The notes under the pieces were generated by a model. That model did not search any database. It had not been told where the DNA came from and saw only the letters and a list, made by a program, of their open reading frames with translations. A stretch of 8,025 nucleotides of DNA, taken from assembly GCA_902800255.1 (NCBI GenBank), contig CADCDV010000029.1:1-8025 (forward strand), written 5' to 3'. The position numbers and the translations under genes were made by a program. Shown in pieces: positions 5,704 to 8,025 of the stretch (the stretch's first letter is position 1; each line of letters starts with the position of its first letter). This stretch comes from an uncultured Erysipelotrichaceae bacterium. GTDB taxonomy: Bacteria; Bacillota_I; Bacilli_A; RFN20; CAG-826.

Positions 5704-6497
5704 TTATATCGCTCCTAGATGGAGGCAACACTCTCTTGCGATTTTATTCGCAAAAGAAAGCACTTCTTCCATATTCGGTTCTTTCTCTTTATCTAACTTA
5801 TAAAGGACCGCGCCCATGAAGGCGTCACCAGCCCCTGTTGTGTCTATTGGTTTGATTGGCTCACTCTTAGCGAAAGTGTCCTTCCCTTTGTAGGAACACA
5901 TTGAGCCTTTCTTTCCTAAAGTGATGAAGACCATCTTGTCTTTCAGTTCTTCTTTGATGAAGCCTTCTCCAAGAAGAGATATCTCATCCTCTGAGAGTTT
6001 GACGATATCGGAGAGAAGACAGATTCTTTTCGATATCTCTATTGCTTCTTCTATTGAAGAATAGACATCGCTTCTGAAATTGACATCGAAGGAGATCTTC
6101 TTATTCATCTTATGGGCCTTATCGATGAGGGAGAGGATGTGTTCCTTTCCTTCCTTGATCGAAAGAGGAAGAGAACCTATATGGATGATGTTGCTTCTAG
6201 AGAGAAGAGAATCATCGATATCAGGAAGATATGCGTCTGCGGTGTTATCTCTTTCAAACCTAAAAGACCTTTCCCCATCCTTAAGCTCAACGATGGCTTT
6301 CGTTGTCTTTCTATGTTCGTCTTCTTGGAGAAGCAGGGTATTGAAGTTGAAAGATGAAGCGAAGCTCTTAAGGAACTCCCCTTCTTCATCTTTTCCGATT
6401 GAGCCGACAAAAGGACAGCGACATTAAATGGAGCGCCTCCAACCTTGGAAACGCCTTCAATGACATCAACGAGTATCTCTCCTACCGCAAGGATCAT
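5704..6497 (-). pseudogene. PfkB family sugar kinase (fructokinase-like), disrupted by a small deletion and frameshift
   Basis: The N-terminal 28 residues are read from an ATG at 6497 and contain the PfkB start (MILAVGEILVDVIEG, then GGAPFNVAV). The next homologous block, FVGSIGKDEEGEF, is in a different minus-strand frame from 6411 onward. That frame stays open to the TAA at 5706-5704 and includes HIGSLPLS, SFDVNFRSDVY, KLSEDEISLL, VFITLGKKGS and the signature DTTGAGDAF (5844-5818) with the catalytic Asp. Fructokinases such as ScrK have about ten residues between NVAV and FIG, but only two bases remain here, so about 28 bases (3n+1) seem to be lost. Read from 6497 in frame, the product diverges after residue 28 and is useless. 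The C terminus also stops right after GAI, a little short for the family. An intact gene would phosphorylate a sugar such as fructose in the cytosol. A sequencing or assembly error is the alternative. No Shine-Dalgarno site is seen. Confidence 0.85.
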
Positions 6498-6503
6498 AGT
6501 AAC

Positions 6504-6532
6504 GATATAGTAGCAAATAGGCTCGTAAAAAA
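6504..6532 (-). promoter_or_regulatory. Weak promoter candidate of the sugar kinase
   Basis: TATATC (6509-6504 on the minus strand) ends six bases before the ATG, which would give a leaderless transcript. This fits the lack of a Shine-Dalgarno site. The only -35 candidate, 17 bp upstream, is a T run (6532-6527) that overlaps the tail of the protease terminator. This is a weak match. Confidence 0.25.
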
Positions 6533-6533
6533 C

Positions 6534-6558
6534 AAAAAAAGCCCCGCAAAACAGGGCT
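6534..6558 (-). terminator. Rho-independent terminator of the M6 protease gene
   Basis: On the minus strand AGCCCTG (6558-6552) pairs with CGGGGCT (6546-6540, one G-U pair) around a TTTTG loop and is followed by seven T (6540-6534). It begins 18 bases after the protease stop codon and separates that gene from the kinase. A weaker T run on the other strand (6561-6567) could allow some bidirectional use. Confidence 0.92.
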
Positions 6559-6575
6559 TAATTTTTTGTTATAGG

Positions 6576-8025
6576 CTAGTTGTCGAGTCTGATCTCAAGC
6601 GTGGCGATCGCACCGCACTCTGGATCTTTGACGATGTTCTTGACCTTGAGGAAATAATTGAAGGTGCAATTCTCATCGATGGTGAACTTCTGGTTGTTGC
6701 CTTGCCATCCGGTTGTGGTCTTGGCCTTGTTCCAGAGGTTAGTTCCACTTGGCATGAAGGTCTTGGCCCAAGCGGTCTTGGAGCTAAGGTTGAAACGCTG
6801 ACCCTTGGTGAAGAGGGTGCCGTTATTAGCAGTGAAGTTCGCGGTGTTGGTCCAGTTCATCGCGGAATCAACATTCGAGGAATCCATAAGGGAGAGCTGG
6901 CAGAAGTACTGCTTTGGGCTTCCATCTTCATTTGGCCAGAAGTCCATGTCAGCACGCATGTTGTTTCTTCCACCATGGGAGTTGCTGTTTCTGACATCGC
7001 CACCGTTTCTTCCAAGGTCATTAGGATCGGAGATCCACTCATCGTGGTTGCCTCTCCACATACGGTTGTCGACGTGGGTGATTCTGATACCATCGGTCGT
7101 ATAGCCTTTGGTGTTCTCGTAACCACTCTTGTAGTCACGCTCAGCAAGTCCATGAGGACCCATGAGCTCAACCATCATGAACTCATCGAAAGCGGTCATG
7201 TTGTAATTTGGTGAAGCAAGGACAAGGCAATCACCGGTGAGGGTGGTTGTTCTAAGGGTGATCTCAGCGACCTTGCCATCTTTAAGCATGTCTTCTTTGA
7301 TGACCCATGGGTTGACCCAACCATAATGGAATTTGGTGAATGCGCAGTGATCGCCAAGGTTCTGATCCATGTAATCGACACCACCCATTGGTTTCCAGTA
7401 GTTGTTGTAGTCGTAGTAATCAAGAACGCCATAGGTGTGGCCAGTCTCGTGGATGAGAGTGTGGGTATCATATCCATTGAACTTGCTCATGAAGTTCGTG
7501 GAAGCGAAGGCCAAGGTCTTGACGTTTGGACTAGCGACGTTTGGTCCATCGTTGGTGTAAGTGACATATGCCCACCAGAACTCGGTGCTATTCTCGGTGT
7601 ATGGGTAAGCGTAGACGTTCCAGACAAGGTCGATGAAGCCATCTTCATCGCTGTCGAAATCTTTCCAGGTGTACTGCCAATCCGCGCCTAAAGCACCGTG
7701 ATTAGCTTTGGCATATTCACCGATGTACCAGGTCTTGAGGTAAGAGGAAGCATAAACACCACCATTACCGCCAGAAGCGGTCTTGAACTGGGAGGCGGTG
7801 CCGTTATAGTCAACCCAGCATGGAAGGACGACGACATCGAAAGCGCCTTTACCAAAGGAGGATTGCTCATAGAAGCTCTTGACCGAATAGATCTCAGCAT
7901 TGGCAAGGGTATTGAGTTCTTCATCGGTGGCGGTGAAGGCTTTGGTGATCTTGGTCAAAAGAGCGTCGTCAGCGACGATTGTGTCTCTAACGTCACTTTC
8001 GTCTTTCTGGAAACGAAGAGGGTTG
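6576..8025 (-). CDS. M6 family metalloprotease domain protein (immune inhibitor A-like), N terminus outside the window
   Basis: The minus-strand frame is open from the right edge to a TAG at 6578-6576, giving 482 visible residues. The first in-frame TTG at 7958 is not a real start, because the frame and the homology continue upstream. The zinc site is HETGHTYGVLD (7451-7419), which fits the HExxHxxGxxD form of M6 peptidases. Upstream, SVKSFYEQSSFGK matches the family's SVxxYYxxxSxGK block, and DFDSDEDGFIDLV (from 7661) is an Asp-rich calcium-binding-type loop. After the zinc site come VDYMDQ, a Met-turn candidate, and FTKFHYGWVNP, typical of M6. The C-terminal 200 or so residues, rich in Asn and Trp, probably form beta-rich accessory folds. 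There is no LPXTG motif or transmembrane anchor at the C terminus. M6 enzymes are normally exported and degrade host or environmental proteins; the signal peptide here would lie outside the window. Its exact substrate is unknown. Confidence 0.88.
   Translation of the reverse strand, partial: NPLRFQKDESDVRDTIVADDALLTKITKAFTATDEELNTLANAEIYSVKSFYEQSSFGKGAFDVVVLPCWVDYNGTASQFKTASGGNGGVYASSYLKTWYIGEYAKANHGALGADWQYTWKDFDSDEDGFIDLVWNVYAYPYTENSTEFWWAYVTYTNDGPNVASPNVKTLAFASTNFMSKFNGYDTHTLIHETGHTYGVLDYYDYNNYWKPMGGVDYMDQNLGDHCAFTKFHYGWVNPWVIKEDMLKDGKVAEITLRTTTLTGDCLVLASPNYNMTAFDEFMMVELMGPHGLAERDYKSGYENTKGYTTDGIRITHVDNRMWRGNHDEWISDPNDLGRNGGDVRNSNSHGGRNNMRADMDFWPNEDGSPKQYFCQLSLMDSSNVDSAMNWTNTANFTANNGTLFTKGQRFNLSSKTAWAKTFMPSGTNLWNKAKTTTGWQGNNQKFTIDENCTFNYFLKVKNIVKDPECGAIATLEIRLDN

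Noticed and set aside
5704..6108. An intact 134-residue kinase-like protein starting at 6108
   Set aside because: The frame is open and homologous far upstream of this Met. It is the C-terminal part of the broken kinase, not a separate gene.
6177..6497. A separate 106-residue protein from the kinase start
   Set aside because: Only the first 28 residues match PfkB. The rest is out-of-frame read-through after the deletion.
6399..7214. Long plus-strand open frame opposite the protease and kinase
   Set aside because: It lies antisense to the M6 protease with its zinc motif and has the Val/Ser/Ile-rich composition of a shadow frame. It also crosses the protease terminator.
7326..7691. Plus-strand open frame within the protease gene
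   Set aside because: It is antisense to the HExxH and calcium-loop coding region, has low-complexity Val runs and matches no family.

Overview
The window is about 8 kb of moderately AT-rich DNA from a low-GC Gram-positive bacterium (Bacillota). An uncultured, gut-type member of the Bacilli/Erysipelotrichia is my best guess. The grounds are strong AGGAGG-type ribosome binding sites, hairpin-plus-T terminators, and the gene content: DegV/FakB-like protein, PepC-type C1 aminopeptidase, PfkB sugar kinase and M6 metalloprotease. Every clear gene reads through in the standard code. The visible stops are TAA, or TAG for the protease. No rRNA, tRNA, CRISPR array, transposase or phage gene was seen.

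Layout from left to right. A metallophosphoesterase on the minus strand runs off the left edge (1-278). A 313-base divergent intergenic region follows; it holds a doubtful 26-codon ORF and two equally spaced inverted repeats. Next is a plus-strand Fic-domain gene (592-1638) with its own N-terminal inhibitory motif and a C-terminal winged helix. After a T-rich spacer with a 14-bp direct repeat come degV (1892-2761), a terminator, and pepC (2875-4212) with its own promoter and Shine-Dalgarno site. A bidirectional terminator separates pepC from a convergent minus-strand AAA_14/DUF4143 ATPase (4262-5557). Upstream of that ATPase lie two related hairpins sharing a 20-bp repeat. Then, all on the minus strand, come a PfkB-family sugar kinase that is broken near its N terminus (5704-6497), a terminator, and a secreted-type M6 metalloprotease (6576 to beyond 8025).

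The genes look like independent transcription units rather than one pathway. The housekeeping part (degV, pepC) covers fatty-acid handling and peptide turnover. The accessory part (Fic protein, AAA_14/DUF4143 ATPase) uses visibly different codons, with more TCG/TTG/CTG in fic and more TTA/CTA/ATA in the ATPase gene, and each gene has paired inverted repeats upstream, which suggests acquired, self-regulated genes. The sugar kinase appears to have been inactivated by a small deletion.

The strongest leads are the paired operator-like repeats before fic, the paired hairpins before the ATPase gene, and the kinase microdeletion. I do not see convincing evidence for a wholly new multi-gene system.
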